Below are positions 32,510 through 41,691 of a stretch of 64,000 nt of DNA, one piece after another. The notes beneath the pieces are model-generated. The model saw only the letters and a list, made by a program, of their open reading frames with translations, was not told where the DNA came from and searched no databases. The position numbers were made by a program, and so were the translations under genes. The stretch is from positions 277,905 through 341,904 of the forward strand of contig NZ_KL591013.1 of NCBI RefSeq assembly GCF_000716335.1, in the 5' to 3' direction. The first letter of the stretch is position 1. The number at the start of each line of letters is the position of its first letter. This DNA comes from Streptomyces sp. NRRL S-118 (GTDB taxonomy: Bacteria > Actinomycetota > Actinomycetes > Streptomycetales > Streptomycetaceae).

Positions 32510-33157
32510 TCACTCCTCGCGCGGCCGAGCGGGTGACGACCCCTCCCGGGAGGTGAGCGCCGCCACCGCCGCCGCGGCGAGGTCGTCCAGGTATCCCTCG
32601 GGGAGCGGGGAGCGGACGACGACGAGCCGCCAGTACAGGGGCCCGATGATCAGGTCGAGCGCGCGGTCCGGCTCGACGTCCCGCGGCAGCTCGCCACGCG
32701 CCACCGCGTCCCGCACGACGGCCGCGGCCACGCCCTGCTGACTGTCCAGCAGGGCGGACCGGACGGCGTCGGCGATCTCGGGGTGGCGGGCCGCCTCCAC
32801 CAGCAGGTCCGGGATGACCTGCGAGGCGACGGGGTGACGCAGGGCGTGGGCCGCGACCTCCAGGAGGGCGCGGACGTCCCCGTACAGCGAACCGGTGGCC
32901 GGGGCGGGGAGGCCCTGCGTCGCGAAGGCGGTCAGCAGGTCGAGGACGAGCGACAGCTTGGACTTCCAGCGCCGGTAGACGGCGGTCTTGCCGACGCCCG
33001 CGCGCCGGGCGATGCCCTCGATGGACATACGGGCGAAGCCGACGGCCGCGAGTTCCTCGAAGACGGCGGCGCGGATCGCCTCCGTCACGTCCTCGCGGAG
33101 CACCGCGGCCCCCGCTGGGGCGCGGCGCGGGCTGCCGGGGGGCGGCGGTGGAGTCAT
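32510..33157 (-). CDS. TetR-family transcriptional regulator
   Basis: This 215-aa regulator has an N-terminal TetR HTH (AIRAAVFEELAAVGFARMS, GIARRAGVGKTAVYRRW) and a C-terminal TetR_C-type domain (LIIGPLYWRLVV is the hallmark of this subfamily). ATG 33157 was used; another ATG at 33169 is possible. It is divergent from the TagGH-like exporter genes (115 bp gap), and that gap carries a near-identical 16-bp repeat pair. It may control the exporter and, 55 bp downstream, rmlC in the same transcript. Confidence 0.85.
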   Translation of the reverse strand: MTPPPPPGSPRRAPAGAAVLREDVTEAIRAAVFEELAAVGFARMSIEGIARRAGVGKTAVYRRWKSKLSLVLDLLTAFATQGLPAPATGSLYGDVRALLEVAAHALRHPVASQVIPDLLVEAARHPEIADAVRSALLDSQQGVAAAVVRDAVARGELPRDVEPDRALDLIIGPLYWRLVVVRSPLPEGYLDDLAAAAVAALTSREGSSPARPREE

Positions 33158-33194
33158 GCCCCGGATCATAGCGCGACAGCTTCGTCACGACGGG

Positions 33195-33259
33195 ACGGTT
33201 GCGTTCCGACGTACGAGCGACCTACGCTCCTCGTAGCGACGATACGGTTCCGTTCCGAC
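33195..33259. promoter_or_regulatory. Two 16-bp operator-like direct repeats before the exporter genes
   Basis: ACGGTTGCGTTCCGAC (33195-33210) and ACGGTTCCGTTCCGAC (33244-33259) differ at one base and start 49 bp apart. Between them lies an inverted repeat CTACG/CGTAG at 33222-33236. They fill the gap between the TetR gene and the TagG-like gene, so a TetR binding role is likely. The second copy lies 14 bp before the GTG start at 33273. Confidence 0.6.
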
Positions 33260-33272
33260 CCGAGGGGCCCGA

Positions 33273-34265
33273 GTGACCACATACACGGCCGACCTGCGGT
33301 CCCCGACCGCACCCGCACCGCCCGGGGGCGCGCGCCCCGCGGACACCGCGCCGCACCCGGCCGTGCGGATGCGGTTCGACGAGGCGCCCGTGCCCGAGGA
33401 GGACCTGCGGGAGCTCGCGCTCACTCACGGACTGACCGTCAGCGGCGCCAGGCCACCCCTCACCGAGTACGCCCGCCGGCTCTGGTCGCGGCGCCACTTC
33501 ATCACCGCCTTCGCGACGGCCCGCCTCACCGCCCAGTACAGCCAGGCCAGGCTCGGCCAGGTGTGGCAGCTGATGAACCCGCTGCTCAACGCCACCGTCT
33601 ACTTCTTCATCTTCGGCGTGCTGATGAACACCCGGCACGGTGTCCCGGACTACGTACCCTTTCTCGTCACCGGCGTGTTCATCTGGACGTTCACCTCCAG
33701 CTCGATCACCGCCGGCACCCGTGCCATCAGCGGCAACCTCGGCCTGGTGCGCGCCCTGCACTTCCCCCGCGCGAGCCTGCCCGTCTCCCTCGCACTCCAG
33801 CAGCTCCAGCAGCTGGCGTTCTCGCTGGGCGCGCTCGTCGTCATCCTCTTCTGCTTCGGCGTCCGCCCCGGCTGGTCCTGGCTGCTCGCCGCGCCCGTCC
33901 TGCTGCTGCAGTTCCTCTTCAACACGGGCGTCTCGATGACGATGGCCCGCCTCGCCGCCCACACCCCCGACATCGCCCAGCTGACACCGTTCGTCCTGCG
34001 CACCTGGATGTACGTGTCGGGCGTGATGTGGAGCATCGACAAGGTCCTCGCGGACGAGCGCGTGCCGCACGCCGTCGGCGTGGCCCTCCAGTACAACCCG
34101 GCGGCCGTCTACATCGACCTCGTGCGCTTCGCGTTCATCGACAGCTTCACCGCCGACCGCCTGCCGCCGCACGTCTGGGCCGTCGCGGCCGGCTGGGCGC
34201 TGCTCGCCTTCGCGGCCGGCTTCATCTACTTCTGGAAGGCAGAGGAGACCTACGGCCGTGGCTGA
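33273..34265 (+). CDS. ABC-2 type polysaccharide/teichoic acid export permease (TagG-like)
   Basis: This 330-aa protein is the membrane part of an exporter for lipid-linked surface polymer. The N-terminal 80 residues are cytoplasmic; LTAQYSQARLGQVWQLMNPLLNA is the characteristic amphipathic segment before TM1. About six helices follow (VYFFIFGVLMNT, VPFLVTGVFIWTF, LAFSLGALVVILFCF, LLAAPVLLLQFLF, and two near the C-terminus). GTG 33273 follows GAGGGG. The gene overlaps the ATPase gene by 8 bp, so the two are co-translated and form the TagGH-like pair. Confidence 0.9.
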   Translation: MTTYTADLRSPTAPAPPGGARPADTAPHPAVRMRFDEAPVPEEDLRELALTHGLTVSGARPPLTEYARRLWSRRHFITAFATARLTAQYSQARLGQVWQLMNPLLNATVYFFIFGVLMNTRHGVPDYVPFLVTGVFIWTFTSSSITAGTRAISGNLGLVRALHFPRASLPVSLALQQLQQLAFSLGALVVILFCFGVRPGWSWLLAAPVLLLQFLFNTGVSMTMARLAAHTPDIAQLTPFVLRTWMYVSGVMWSIDKVLADERVPHAVGVALQYNPAAVYIDLVRFAFIDSFTADRLPPHVWAVAAGWALLAFAAGFIYFWKAEETYGRG

Positions 34266-35040
34266 CTCCGCGAGGATCCCGACCGTCGTCGTCGACGACG
34301 CCCACATCACCTACACCGTCCAGGGCGCGGGCGCGGCGCACGCGGGCGCGTCCCCCGGGAGCCCCCTCCGGCGCCTGCTGAGCCGCCGCCGGGCGGCACC
34401 GGGCACCCGTACCGTCCACGCGGTCAAGGGCGTCAGCTTCGCCGCGTACAAGGGCGAGGCCATCGGGCTGATCGGGTCCAACGGCTCGGGCAAGTCGACC
34501 CTGCTGAAGGCGATCGCGGGCCTGCTGCCCACCAGCCGCGGCCGCATCTACACCCAGGGCCAGCCGTCCCTGCTCGGAGTGAACGCCGCACTGATGGGCG
34601 ACCTGACCGGCGAGCGCAACGTCATCCTCGGCGGCCTCGCGATGGGCATGTCGCGCGAGGAGGTCCGCGCCCGCTACCAGGAGATCGTCGACTTCTCCGG
34701 GATCAACGACAAGGGCGACTTCGTCTCCCTGCCCATGCGGACGTACTCCTCCGGCATGGGCGCCCGGCTGCGCTTCGCCATCGCCGCCGCCAAGAGCCAC
34801 GACGTCCTGCTCATCGACGAGGCGCTGGCCACGGGCGACGCCAGGTTCCGCGCCCGCAGCCAGGAACGCATCAACCAGCTCCGCGCCGAGGCCGGCACGG
34901 TGTTCCTGGTCAGCCACAGCAACTCGACCATCAAGCAGACCTGCGACCGCGCCATCTGGCTGGAGTCGGGGACGATCCTGATGGACGGGCCGTCGGCGGA
35001 GGTCGTCGACGCGTACGAGGCGTACACGAAGAGGAAATAA
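34258..35040 (+). CDS. Polysaccharide export ABC transporter ATPase (TagH-like)
   Basis: This 260-aa ATPase energises export by the permease upstream. Walker A is GSNGSGKST, the signature is YSSGMGARLRFAIA, and Walker B is DVLLIDEALATGD. The insert LLGVNAALMGDLTGERN near the Q-loop is typical of the polysaccharide/O-antigen exporter subfamily. The N-terminus has an extension rich in Ala/Gly/Arg (about 20-45) before the ABC domain. It lacks the long C-terminal carbohydrate-binding domain of Wzt, so substrate recognition probably resides elsewhere. GTG 34258 overlaps the permease gene. Confidence 0.92.
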   Translation: MADSARIPTVVVDDAHITYTVQGAGAAHAGASPGSPLRRLLSRRRAAPGTRTVHAVKGVSFAAYKGEAIGLIGSNGSGKSTLLKAIAGLLPTSRGRIYTQGQPSLLGVNAALMGDLTGERNVILGGLAMGMSREEVRARYQEIVDFSGINDKGDFVSLPMRTYSSGMGARLRFAIAAAKSHDVLLIDEALATGDARFRARSQERINQLRAEAGTVFLVSHSNSTIKQTCDRAIWLESGTILMDGPSAEVVDAYEAYTKRK

Positions 35041-35077
35041 GTAAAACAGGCACACAATCGACATAAAGTGCACTGCG

Positions 35078-36322
35078 ATGACGACCACGTACCGGACCGG
35101 CGCCGCTGGTCGCACCGCACGCGCCCCCTCCGCCCTCCCCGCCCCGCTCGCCCTGACGGCCGCGTGGATCCTCACCCGCGCCGGGATGCTCCTGCTGCTG
35201 TGGCACGACACGCTCGGCATCGGAGGCGTCGGACGCGAGGTGTACGTCCTGTACCGGCACTGGTACGACCTGCTCGCCCTCGGCACCTTCCCGCCGGACG
35301 ACGTCACCTGGCAGTACCCGCCCGCCGCCGGCCTGGTGCTGCTCGCCCCCGGCGCGCTCCCCGGGCTGACGTACTACCAGGCGTTCGTCGCCCTCACGCT
35401 CGCCGCGGACGCCGCCGTCACCGTCGCGCTCGCCCGGTCGGGCGGCAGGGGCGAGGGCGGCGGAAGCCTGGGCGCGACCGGCGCCTGGCTGTGGACCTGC
35501 GGCCTGGCGCTCCTGCTGCACCTGCCGCTCGCCCGGTACGACGTCCAGGTCACCGCCTTCGCGGTGTTCGCCCTGCTGGCCCTCGCCGCCCGGCGGCCGA
35601 AGCCCCGGCTCGGCGGCGCACTCGCCGGACTGGGCGCCCTGGTGAAGGTGTGGCCGGTGCTCGCGCTGCTGGGCACGCCCCGCGGGCGCACCACCCGCCG
35701 GGCCTGGGCGTCCGCCGCGCTGACGTCCGCCGCGCTGCTCGCGGCGCTCGTGCTCGGCTTCTCGCACACCCTCGGCTTCCTGCGCCAGCAGGGCAGCCGG
35801 GGCGTGCAGATCGAGTCGCTCGGCGGCACCGCGCTCTCGCTGGCCCGGCTCACCGGCTGGCCGGGAGCGGTCCAGTACCGCTACGGCGCCTTCGAGCTGA
35901 CGGGCCCTCACGCCTCGGGCGTGGCGCACGCCGCCCTGGCCCTCACCGCCGCCGCCCTCGCCTGGCTGGTGGTGTGGCGCGTCCGCTCGCGCCGCTGGTC
36001 CCCGGCCACCCCGCTGGACGCGGCCCTGGCCGCGGTGCTCCTCTTCACGGTCACCAGCCGCGTGATCAGCCCGCAGTACATGGTGTGGCTGGTGGGCCTG
36101 GCGGCGGTCTGCCTCACCTCCCGGCACACCCGGCAGCGGCCCGTCGCCCTCCTGCTGCTGCCCGCCGCGGCGCTCAGCGCGCTGGCGTACCCCGTCCTGT
36201 ACGACGAGGTCATCGCCGTCACGCCGCTCGGCTGCGGGGTGGTGGCCGCCCGCAACGGGCTGCTGGTCGCCGCGGCGCTGCTGTCCTGCCGCCGGCTGTG
36301 GACGTCGACCGTCCGGACCTGA
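35078..36322 (+). CDS. Second GT87/DUF2029-like membrane glycosyltransferase
   Basis: This 414-aa polytopic protein has about ten hydrophobic segments, starting ALTAAWILTRAGMLLLLW. The outer-loop motif VTWQYPPAAGLVLL resembles the YxxPP motif of the gene at 26282 (VYNHPPLAS). Two further family features are KVWPVLALLG and ISPQYMVWLVG. It probably uses a polyprenyl-phosphate sugar to glycosylate an outside acceptor. ATG 35078 lies 37 bp after the ATPase gene, probably in the same operon; the gap is unusually AT-rich (AATAAGTAAAACAGG). It closes the polymer cluster. Confidence 0.78.
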   Translation: MTTTYRTGAAGRTARAPSALPAPLALTAAWILTRAGMLLLLWHDTLGIGGVGREVYVLYRHWYDLLALGTFPPDDVTWQYPPAAGLVLLAPGALPGLTYYQAFVALTLAADAAVTVALARSGGRGEGGGSLGATGAWLWTCGLALLLHLPLARYDVQVTAFAVFALLALAARRPKPRLGGALAGLGALVKVWPVLALLGTPRGRTTRRAWASAALTSAALLAALVLGFSHTLGFLRQQGSRGVQIESLGGTALSLARLTGWPGAVQYRYGAFELTGPHASGVAHAALALTAAALAWLVVWRVRSRRWSPATPLDAALAAVLLFTVTSRVISPQYMVWLVGLAAVCLTSRHTRQRPVALLLLPAAALSALAYPVLYDEVIAVTPLGCGVVAARNGLLVAAALLSCRRLWTSTVRT

Positions 36323-36365
36323 CATCCCGTCACGGCCGGCACCCGCCGACTGCGATCATGAACGT

Positions 36366-36614
36366 ATGAATATCGTTCTGCGCCGCGTCTGCGCGGTGAT
36401 CGTGCTGGTCACCGGGGCCGCCCTGGGATTCTGGATCGTCTTCGGAAGTCCGCATCACTGGGAGGGCGCCCTGCGGCTGGGCCGCCTCGCCCTGGGGCTG
36501 ACGTCGATGGGCCTGATCAGCGCCAGTGCCTGGCTGATGTTCCCGGGCAGCCCCGAGGACGACGAGGAACCGGTGCACGACCCGGCCCCGGCACCCGGCC
36601 CCCTGGACGTCTGA
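36366..36614 (+). CDS. Small two-helix membrane protein, unknown function
   Basis: This 82-aa protein is unrecognised. It has two hydrophobic helices (VCAVIVLVTGAALGFWIVF at about 8-26 and LALGLTSMGLISASAWLMF at about 41-59) and an acidic, Pro-rich C-terminal tail (PEDDEEPVHDPAPAP). ATG 36366 lies 43 bp after the GT87-like gene on the same strand. Codon use is normal for the window, so the gene is probably real. The convergent NAD-glutamate dehydrogenase ends at 36739. Confidence 0.6.
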   Translation: MNIVLRRVCAVIVLVTGAALGFWIVFGSPHHWEGALRLGRLALGLTSMGLISASAWLMFPGSPEDDEEPVHDPAPAPGPLDV

Positions 36615-36668
36615 GGAACCCGGGACCCGCCCCGCCCGGGGACCCCGGCACACGGCGGCGGACACGGG

Positions 36669-36708
36669 CGAGGGGCGCCCACCGGCCGGAACCGGTGGGC
36701 GCCCCTCG
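36669..36708. terminator. Bidirectional terminator
   Basis: CGAGGGGCGCCCACCGG and CCGGTGGGCGCCCCTCG form a perfect 17-bp stem with a 6-nt loop, extended by GACAC/GTGTC. It separates the convergent genes ending at 36614 and 36739. Confidence 0.85.
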
Positions 36709-36738
36709 TGTCCGCTCCGCCGCGACGACGGCGGCGGC

Positions 36739-39700
36739 TCAGCTGTGCTGACGCAGCAGCGTCCGCATCGTGCGCATCGCCACCGACAGGTTCGCCAGGT
36801 CGAAGTCCTCCGAGCTCTGGATCTCCTCCAGCGTCGTACGCGCCCGGCCGAGGATCGCGGCGTTCCGCTGCTCCCAGGCCGCGAACCGCTCCTCGGGCGT
36901 CGCGGTTCCGTTCCCGGCCGACAGCACGTCCGCGGTGAGCGCCGCGTGCGCCGCGTACAGGTCCTCGCGGATCGAGGCGCGGGCCATGGACTGCCAGCGG
37001 TCGGCACGCGGCAGCTCGATGATCCGGTCCATCAGCTGGGTGATGGACAGCCGGTCCGCCAGGTCGTAGTAGACCTCGGCGACCGCCATCGGGTCCTTGC
37101 CCGTCCGGTCCGCGATCGCGACGATGTCGAGCGTCGGGAAGGCCGACGAGAACCCGGCCACGCGGAGCGCGAGCTCGTCCGGAACGCCCGCCGTGGTCAG
37201 CTCCTCGACGATCTGCTCGTACCACTCCTGGTCCGCGCCGCGCAGCATCTTCGGCATCTGCGCCCAGACCAGTTCCACGCGCTCGGCGAAGAACTCGATG
37301 GTCTCGGCGAGCTGCAGCGGCTGCGGCCGGTTGTTGAGCAGCCAGCGCGTGCCGCGCTCCACCAGGCGGCGCGAGTGGAGCCGGATCCGGGTCTGGACGT
37401 CGGCCGGGACCTTGTTGTCGAGCGCCTCGACGGCGTCCCACACCGCGCTGAGCCCGAAGATCGCACGGGCGGCGGCCTGCGCCCGGACGATCTCCTCCGT
37501 CGACGCGCCCGTCTCCTCGCGCAGCCGGTGCAGGAAGGTCGAGCCACCGGTGTTGACGGTGTCGTTGACCATGACCGTCGTGATGATCTCGCGGCGCAGC
37601 GCGTGCGCGTCGATCTGCGCCGGGAACTCCTCGCGCAGCTTCGACGGGAAGTACGCGTGCAGCAGCTCGCGCAGGTAGGGGTCGTCGGGCAGATCCGTGT
37701 GGATCAGCTCCTCCGCCACCGTGATCTTGGTGTAGGCGAGCAGCACGGCCAGCTCGGGCTGGCTCAGGCCGTGCCTGTTGTTGAGCAGCTCACGGATCTG
37801 GCGGTCGTTGGGCAGGAACTCCAGCGCCCGGTCCAGGTGCCCCTCGCGGCTCAGCCGGCGCATGAAGCGCTGGTGGGCGTGGAGGAGGGACGGGGACTGC
37901 TCGACCGCGTTGGCCAGGGCCACGTTCTGGGCGTAGTTGTTGCGCAGCACCAGCGCGCCGACCTCGTCCGTCATCTCGGCGAGGATCTTGTTGCGCTGCT
38001 TGACGGTCATGTCGCCGTCCGCGACGAGCGCGTTGAGCAGGATCTTGATGTTCACCTCGTGGTCGGAGGTGTCCACGCCCGCGCTGTTGTCGATGGCGTC
38101 GGTGTTGATCCTGCCGCCGAGGCCATCGGGTCCGCCCTTGCGGGCGAACTCGATGCGGCCCAGCTGGGTCAGGCCCAGGTTGCCGCCCTCGCCGACGACC
38201 TTGACGCGCAGGTCCTCGCCGTCGACCCGGATGGCGTCGTTGGCCTTGTCGCCGACGTCGGCGTGCGTCTCGGTGACGGCCTTGACGTAGGTGCCGATGC
38301 CGCCGTTCCACAGCAGGTCCACCGGGGCCTTGAGGATCGCCTTCATCAGCTCGGCCGGGGTGAGCTTGGTGACGCCGTCCTCGATGCCGAGGGCCGTGCG
38401 CATGTGCCCGTTGACCGGGATCGACTTGGCCGTACGGGGGTGGATGCCGCCGCCCGCGGACAGCAGCTCCTTGTCGTAGTCGGCCCAGGAGCTGCGGGGC
38501 AGCTCGAACAGCCGGCGCCGCTCGGCGTACGAGACGGCCGCGTCCGGGTTCGGGTCGATGAAGATGTGACGGTGGTCGAAGGCGGCGACCAGCCGGATGT
38601 GCTCGCTGAGGAGCATGCCGTTGCCGAACACGTCCCCGGACATGTCGCCGACGCCGACGACCGTGAAGTCCTGCGTCTGCGTGTCGTGCCCGAGCTCGCG
38701 GAAGTGGCGCTTGACCGATTCCCAGGCGCCGCGGGCCGTGATGCCCATGCCCTTGTGGTCGTAACCGGCCGAGCCGCCGGACGCGAAGGCGTCGCCGAGC
38801 CAGAAGCCGTACGCGACCGCGACCTCGTTGGCGATGTCGGAGAAGGTCGCCGTGCCCTTGTCGGCCGCGACGACGAGGTACGTGTCGTCCTCGTCGTGCC
38901 GCACGACGTCCTGCGGCGGCACGACCTCGCCGCCGACGAGGTTGTCGGTGATGTCGAGCAGCGCCGAGATGAAGGTGCGGTAGCTGGCGATGCCCTCCGC
39001 CATCCAGGCGTCACGGTCGACGGCCGGGTCGGGGAGCTGCTTGGCGACGAAGCCGCCCTTGGCGCCGACCGGCACGATGACGGTGTTCTTCACCATCTGC
39101 GCCTTGACCAGGCCCAGGATCTCGGTACGGAAGTCCTCGCGCCGGTCCGACCAGCGCAGGCCGCCACGGGCGACCTTGCCGAAGCGCAGGTGGACGCCCT
39201 CGACGCGCGGCGAGTACACCCAGATCTCGAACGCCGGGCGCGGCGCCGGCAGGTCGGGGATGGCCTGCGGGTCGAACTTCATCGACACGTACGCGTGCGG
39301 CTCGCCGTTCTGCGCCTTCTGGAAGAAGTTGGTGCGCAGCGTGGCCTTGATGACGGTGAGGAAGGAGCGCAGGATGCGGTCCTCGTCCAGGCTCGCGACC
39401 TGGTCGAGCGCTCCGTCGAGCTCCTCCATCAGGCCGTCGATCAGCTCCGTGCCGGCGCGCTGCCGCTCCGGTGCCATACGGGCCTCGAAGAGCGACACCA
39501 GCAGCCGGGTGGTGTGGACGTTGTTGCGGAGGGTGTCCTCCATGTAGTCCTGGCTGAAGGTGGAACCGGCCTGGCGCAGGTACTTGGCGTAGGCGCGCAG
39601 CACCATCGCCTCGCGCCAGTTCAGCCCGGCGCTCAGCACGAGCGCGTTGAACCCGTCGTTCTCGGCGCGGCCGGTCCAGGTCGCGGCGAACGCCTCCTGG

Positions 39701-41691
39701 AACCGCTCGCGCGCGTCGTCGGCGAGGTAGTCGCCGCCGTTGGCGGTGGACTGCGGCATGCGCAGCCCGAAGTCGTAGATCCACGCATGCGTGCGGTCCG
39801 CGCAGCGCAGCTCGTACGGGCGCTCGTCCACGACCTCGACACCGAGGCGGTTGAGGACCGGCAGCACGGCGGAGAGGGAAACCTGCGCGCCCGTCTTGTA
39901 GATCTTGAAGCGGCGTTCGCCGGGGCCCGCGCCGACCGGTTCGTACAGCGAGAGGGCAAACTCCTTCTCGCCTCCCACCAGCTGCTCCAGCTGGCTCAGG
40001 TCGGCGACGGCCGCGCGCGGCGAGTGGTCGGCCTTGTAGCCCTCGGCGAAGGCGTTGCCGTAGCGGCGCAGCAGCTCGGCGGCGCGCTCCTCGCCCATCT
40101 CGGCGTTGAGCGCCTCGGCGAAGCCGTCCTCCCAGGAGCGGGCGGCGTCGACGAGCCGGCCCTCGATGCGCTCGACGTCGGCGTCGGTGAGCGGGGTGAG
40201 CTCGGTTCCCTGCGGCACGCGGACGACGAAGTGGAGCCGGGAGAGGATCGACTCGGTGTTCCAGGCGGTGAAGTCGACGCTGGTGCCGCCGAGCTCCTCC
40301 TTCAGGATGTCGATGATCCGCAGCCGGACGGTGGTGTTGAAGCGGTCGCGCGGCAGGTAGACGAGGGCGGAGTAGTAGCGCCCGTACTCGTCCTGGCGCA
40401 GGTACAGCCGCAGCCTCCGGCGCTCCTGCAGGTACAGCACGCTGGTGGCGATCGCCTCCAGCTGGTCGACGGGCGTCTGGAAGAGCTCGTCGCGCGGGTA
40501 CGTCTCCAGGATCTGGAGCAGGTCGCGGCCGTCGTGGCTGTTGGGCGAGAAGCCCGCCTTGTCGAGGACCTCGGTGACCTTGCGGCGGATGACCGGCACG
40601 CGGCGGACCGACTCGGTGTACGCGGCCGACGAGAACAGGCCCAGGAAGCGCCGCTCCCCGATGACGTTGCCCTGCTCGTCGAACCGCTTCACGCCGACGT
40701 AGTCCAGGTACGACGGGCGGTGCACGGTGGCGCGGCTGTTGGCCTTGGTGAGGATGAGGAGCTTGTGCTCGCGGGCCTTGGCGCGCGCGTCACGCGGCAG
40801 GCGGTTGAACGACGGCGAGACGGGGTGCGACTCGTCGCCGCTGTGGTGCGGGTCGGAGCGCAGGATGCCGAGGCCGGTGCCGGGGACGGCGGCCAGCGCG
40901 TCCTCGTCGGTGAGCGAGTACTCGCGGTAGCCGAGGAAGGTGAAGTGATCGTCGGCCAGCCAGCGCAGCAGCTCGCGGGCCTCCTCGATCTCGGTACTGC
41001 GCAGGTCGTCGGCGACCGGCTCCCGGGGGAGGTCCTCGGCGATGCGCAGCGCGGCGTCGCGCATCTTCTCCCAGTCCTCGACGGCCTCGCGGACGTCGGA
41101 CAGGACGCGCAGCAGGTCGGAGGTGATCTGCTTGAGGTCGGCGCGGTCGGTCTCGCGGTCGATCTCGACGTGGATCCAGGACTCGGTGAGGGCGTCGTGC
41201 GGGCGCGCGTCGCGGGACTCGGGGGTGAGGATCTCGATCAGCTTGCCGGTGAGGTCACGGCGGACGACGACCTGCGGGTGGATCACGACGTGGATGCCAC
41301 GGCCCTGCCGGGACAGCTCGTTCGTCACGGAGTCCACGAGGAACGGCATGTCGTCCGTGACCACCTCGACGACCGAGTGGCTGCACGTCCACCCGTTCTC
41401 CTCCACGGTGGGCGTGTGGACGCGGACGCTCGCGGTCCCCTGGGGACGGTTCTCGGCCAGCCGGTAGTGGGAGAGTGCCGCGCCGAAGACGTCGACCGGG
41501 TCCCGGTCCGTGAGGTCCTCGGGAGCGGTGTGCAGGTAGTAGCGCTGGAGGTAGTCGAGAACGGTGTCCTGGTCCGGACGCTCCCCGTTCTCGGACCCGA
41601 TCGCGAGTTGCCCCCCGACCGGGCTGTTCTCAGCTACCCGGGCAGCCCGTTCGAGCAGCTCGGCCTTTGCTTCGTCCAGCTTGGTCTGCAT
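36739..41691 (-). CDS. Large NAD-specific glutamate dehydrogenase
   Basis: This 1650-aa enzyme oxidatively deaminates glutamate to 2-oxoglutarate with NAD. It belongs to the 180-kDa class first characterised in S. clavuligerus, and its length is right for that class. The N-terminal half is regulatory (ACT-like segments, for example MPFLVDSVTNELSRQGRGIHVVIHP). The catalytic region lies in the second half: RGGLRWSDRREDFRTEILGL, NTVIVPVGAKGGF (Lys), GVGDMSGDVFGNGML and a Rossmann-like segment VKVVGEGGNLGLT. ATG 41691 was chosen because CAGGAG lies 9-14 bases upstream. It is monocistronic, with the divergent DJ-1/PfpI gene upstream and a terminator downstream. Confidence 0.95.
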   Translation of the reverse strand: MQTKLDEAKAELLERAARVAENSPVGGQLAIGSENGERPDQDTVLDYLQRYYLHTAPEDLTDRDPVDVFGAALSHYRLAENRPQGTASVRVHTPTVEENGWTCSHSVVEVVTDDMPFLVDSVTNELSRQGRGIHVVIHPQVVVRRDLTGKLIEILTPESRDARPHDALTESWIHVEIDRETDRADLKQITSDLLRVLSDVREAVEDWEKMRDAALRIAEDLPREPVADDLRSTEIEEARELLRWLADDHFTFLGYREYSLTDEDALAAVPGTGLGILRSDPHHSGDESHPVSPSFNRLPRDARAKAREHKLLILTKANSRATVHRPSYLDYVGVKRFDEQGNVIGERRFLGLFSSAAYTESVRRVPVIRRKVTEVLDKAGFSPNSHDGRDLLQILETYPRDELFQTPVDQLEAIATSVLYLQERRRLRLYLRQDEYGRYYSALVYLPRDRFNTTVRLRIIDILKEELGGTSVDFTAWNTESILSRLHFVVRVPQGTELTPLTDADVERIEGRLVDAARSWEDGFAEALNAEMGEERAAELLRRYGNAFAEGYKADHSPRAAVADLSQLEQLVGGEKEFALSLYEPVGAGPGERRFKIYKTGAQVSLSAVLPVLNRLGVEVVDERPYELRCADRTHAWIYDFGLRMPQSTANGGDYLADDARERFQEAFAATWTGRAENDGFNALVLSAGLNWREAMVLRAYAKYLRQAGSTFSQDYMEDTLRNNVHTTRLLVSLFEARMAPERQRAGTELIDGLMEELDGALDQVASLDEDRILRSFLTVIKATLRTNFFQKAQNGEPHAYVSMKFDPQAIPDLPAPRPAFEIWVYSPRVEGVHLRFGKVARGGLRWSDRREDFRTEILGLVKAQMVKNTVIVPVGAKGGFVAKQLPDPAVDRDAWMAEGIASYRTFISALLDITDNLVGGEVVPPQDVVRHDEDDTYLVVAADKGTATFSDIANEVAVAYGFWLGDAFASGGSAGYDHKGMGITARGAWESVKRHFRELGHDTQTQDFTVVGVGDMSGDVFGNGMLLSEHIRLVAAFDHRHIFIDPNPDAAVSYAERRRLFELPRSSWADYDKELLSAGGGIHPRTAKSIPVNGHMRTALGIEDGVTKLTPAELMKAILKAPVDLLWNGGIGTYVKAVTETHADVGDKANDAIRVDGEDLRVKVVGEGGNLGLTQLGRIEFARKGGPDGLGGRINTDAIDNSAGVDTSDHEVNIKILLNALVADGDMTVKQRNKILAEMTDEVGALVLRNNYAQNVALANAVEQSPSLLHAHQRFMRRLSREGHLDRALEFLPNDRQIRELLNNRHGLSQPELAVLLAYTKITVAEELIHTDLPDDPYLRELLHAYFPSKLREEFPAQIDAHALRREIITTVMVNDTVNTGGSTFLHRLREETGASTEEIVRAQAAARAIFGLSAVWDAVEALDNKVPADVQTRIRLHSRRLVERGTRWLLNNRPQPLQLAETIEFFAERVELVWAQMPKMLRGADQEWYEQIVEELTTAGVPDELALRVAGFSSAFPTLDIVAIADRTGKDPMAVAEVYYDLADRLSITQLMDRIIELPRADRWQSMARASIREDLYAAHAALTADVLSAGNGTATPEERFAAWEQRNAAILGRARTTLEEIQSSEDFDLANLSVAMRTMRTLLRQHS

